Program-made: the position numbers and the translations under genes
The notes under the pieces: model-generated
Database searches by the model: none
What the model was told of the DNA's origin: nothing
What the model saw: only the letters and a program-made list of their open reading frames with translations
Origin: Paraburkholderia sp. Tr-20389
GTDB taxonomy: Bacteria; Pseudomonadota; Gammaproteobacteria; Burkholderiales; Burkholderiaceae
Assembly: GCF_017104565.1 (NCBI RefSeq)
Contig: NZ_JAAGPD010000005.1
Span: forward strand, 124,001 to 188,000
Direction of reading: 5' to 3'
Length of the DNA stretch: 64,000 bases
Part shown: piece after piece, positions 62,663 to 64,000 of the stretch
How the letters are laid out: the number at the start of each line of letters is the position of its first letter
Numbering within the stretch: the stretch's first letter is position 1

Positions 62663-63820
62663 CTATGCGCGAAACTGCGCCTCGACGAAATCGGCCCAGC
62701 TTTGCATTGCATATGAACCGACAGCGCCGTCGGATTCGACAACCGCCGCCTCTTCCCCCTTCGCGGACCGCACAAGCTCGCGCAGGTGATGCAAACCCGT
62801 GCGTCGGAAATCGCTCAGCACAAAACGATCGACCTCCAACCCCAGCGTCTTGACGGCCTGATTCAACGTGCCTTTCGCGATCGGCCGGTCGTCGTCGCCG
62901 CGCGTCGACGGAAAGACGTACGTGCGGCTGTTTCTCATGTCGCGCAACTCGCGAAGCATCGCTTGCGTCTGGCCGGAAAGTGCGATGCACCGCGCGCGGC
63001 CATTGCCGGCGCGTGACGCGGGAATCGTCCAGACGCCTCCATCAAGATCGAACTCGCGCCAGGTCGCTTCGATCAGCTCGGATTTGTTGGCCATGGTCAG
63101 CATGAGCAAATGCAGCGCGAGCTTCAATGGACGCCTGATACTCGACGTGTAGATTGCACGCAGCAACGCGCCGATTTCGTCTGCTGTCAGGACGCGCGTG
63201 CGCCCGTCTTGCGTCGCGATCGTGCGCGCTTCGATGGACTCGGCGGGATTGACGGTTGCGAGTTGCCGCCTGATCAGGAATGCAAACAAACGCTTCGCGA
63301 CATTGCGCGTCTGCAGTGCCATCTGCGGCGCGCCCCGGTTTTTGATCGCATCGCAGATGGACTGGATGTCTTTCGTCGTGACTTGCGCGATCGGCTTGTG
63401 GCCGATTGCCGGCAGGATGTCCTTGTCGAGCGCGCGCTGTGTCGTGCGGCGATATTCGTCGGATTTGCGGGCGATTTCCGAAGCCACGTACAGCTCGGCA
63501 CCGTCGCGCAGCACGTCGACGCGCTTTTCTGCTCCGCGGTCCTGCCGCGCAATCGAAACGGGCGACTGGCCCTTCGCCACGATTTCTGCGTACTTCTGAG
63601 CGCGGGCCCGTGCGACCCGCAATGACATCAACTGATAATCGCCGATAGTGACCATCGGCTGCCGAAGCCCGTCGAGCGTGTAGCGGAATCGCCAGACCTT
63701 CTTCCCGGTCGGCATTACTTCGAGGATCAGGCCTTTGCCATCAGCGACGCTGTAGCGCGTCGCACGCGGCTGCAAGGCGCGGATGTGGGATTCGCTAAGG
63801 GGCGTCGCGAGTTTGGGCAT
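62663..63820 (-). CDS. Degenerate tyrosine-type integrase (P4-like)
   Basis: A 385-residue protein with the P4-type integrase layout: arm-binding and core-binding parts (KKVWRFRYTLDGLRQPMVTIGDY; SEIARKSDEYRRTTQR) and a catalytic part. Catalytic residues are altered: the first Arg box reads TMANKSEL (Asn where Arg is usual), the HxxR box reads SDFR (Ser for His), and the region of the Tyr nucleophile is shortened to DGAVGSYAMQSWADFV, leaving Y370 only five residues before WADF. Probably inactive. Not frameshifted. Near the 3' end of mnmE, where integrases are often conserved. Confidence 0.8.
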   Translation of the reverse strand: MPKLATPLSESHIRALQPRATRYSVADGKGLILEVMPTGKKVWRFRYTLDGLRQPMVTIGDYQLMSLRVARARAQKYAEIVAKGQSPVSIARQDRGAEKRVDVLRDGAELYVASEIARKSDEYRRTTQRALDKDILPAIGHKPIAQVTTKDIQSICDAIKNRGAPQMALQTRNVAKRLFAFLIRRQLATVNPAESIEARTIATQDGRTRVLTADEIGALLRAIYTSSIRRPLKLALHLLMLTMANKSELIEATWREFDLDGGVWTIPASRAGNGRARCIALSGQTQAMLRELRDMRNSRTYVFPSTRGDDDRPIAKGTLNQAVKTLGLEVDRFVLSDFRRTGLHHLRELVRSAKGEEAAVVESDGAVGSYAMQSWADFVEAQFRA

Positions 63821-63824
63821 GGCG

Positions 63825-63879
63825 ATTTCGGTACACAGGGCACGTGAAAAGCCGAGTTTACTAGTCTGTGTACCGAAAT
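63825..63879. repeat. Inverted repeat at the integrase start, copies 3 and 4 of TGTGTACC
   Basis: ATTTCGGTACACAG (63825-63838) and its exact complement CTGTGTACCGAAAT (63866-63879) are separated by 27 bases, just upstream of the integrase start. Integrase arm sites or an autoregulatory operator are both possible. Confidence 0.7.
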
Positions 63880-63931
63880 TGAACTGGTCGATCGTCGGAA
63901 TTTTCCGCTAAATGACGATGAAATAAACAAA

Positions 63932-64000
63932 TCACTTTCCGATACAAAACCTGCTGAAAATCACGCCGAGCAGATCGTCGGAAGTGAATTCACCGGTGAT
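63932..64000 (-). CDS. mnmE: tRNA modification GTPase MnmE, C-terminal fragment (runs off the edge)
   Basis: The last 22 codons plus stop, ITGEFTSDDLLGVIFSRFCIGK, are the conserved MnmE C-terminus, including the FCIGK end. The gene continues beyond the window. MnmE works with MnmG and feeds the MnmC pathway. Confidence 0.9.
   Translation of the reverse strand: MTGEFTSDDLLGVIFSRFCIGK

Overview
The window looks like a piece of the main chromosome of a Burkholderiaceae member, most likely Paraburkholderia, Caballeronia or Burkholderia. The reasons are high G+C, the split type II secretion layout (gspDEF, a reversed gspC, then gspGHIJKLMN), a DUF3717-like protein, a YaeQ protein, a reversed MnmC, and strong resemblance of most proteins to that group. 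It is probably close to the replication origin. A perfect 16-bp parS sits at the left edge, the last 22 codons of mnmE sit at the right edge, and DnaA boxes lie in two gaps between. The species is inferred, not proven.

Layout. 0.2-6.6 kb (minus): a branched-chain-amino-acid type ABC importer with two tandem binding-protein paralogues, LivH, a LivM-LivG fusion and LivF, ending in a terminator whose stem contains parS. 7.1-11.9 kb (minus): a second complete importer, livG-livF-SBP-livH-livM, whose LivF has Arg in place of the Walker A Lys. 12.1-16.5 kb: a GMC oxidoreductase, methylmalonate-semialdehyde dehydrogenase and a divergent LysR regulator, an arrangement known for 3-hydroxypropionate catabolism. 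16.7-17.8 kb: a CYTH-family cyclase/phosphatase and an AsnC regulator. 18.0-19.5 kb: a less GC-rich pair of genes, one a TIR domain fused to a pterin-4a-carbinolamine dehydratase (PCD) domain and the other a stand-alone PCD. This is the most unusual item in the window. 19.5-35.2 kb: mostly housekeeping or regulatory genes: DUF3717, a TctD/TctE-like two-component system, a SET protein, an old-yellow-enzyme, MOSC, a glutamine amidotransferase, a MarR regulator with a cysteine tail, YbdK, an antiporter, MnmC, HU, a G3E GTPase with a His-rich tail, and a lytic transglycosylase. 35.7-47.6 kb: the general secretion pathway cluster. 47.6-53.8 kb: a NodT-type outer-membrane efflux protein, a small membrane protein, a MarR regulator and an EmrB exporter with no EmrA, then two lipoproteins. 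54-57.9 kb: gshA, alkA and ada. 58.1-61.8 kb: a candidate small RNA with two anti-Shine-Dalgarno repeats, a VOC protein, YaeQ, a small secreted protein, a LysE exporter and two very small membrane proteins. 62.1-64 kb: a hypothetical gene, a degenerate tyrosine integrase bounded by TGTGTACC repeats, and the 3' end of mnmE.

How parts may work together. The two ABC importers, the catabolic locus and several other genes start with a GGAGACA-type ribosome-binding site, which the candidate small RNA at 58.1 kb could mask. The three DNA-damage and redox genes (gshA, alkA, ada) are adjacent, and alkA and ada overlap as an operon. The T2SS cluster lacks only the prepilin peptidase. The TIR-PCD gene and its neighbouring PCD may form a small defence-like or pterin-linked signalling unit.

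No rRNA, tRNA or CRISPR array was seen.
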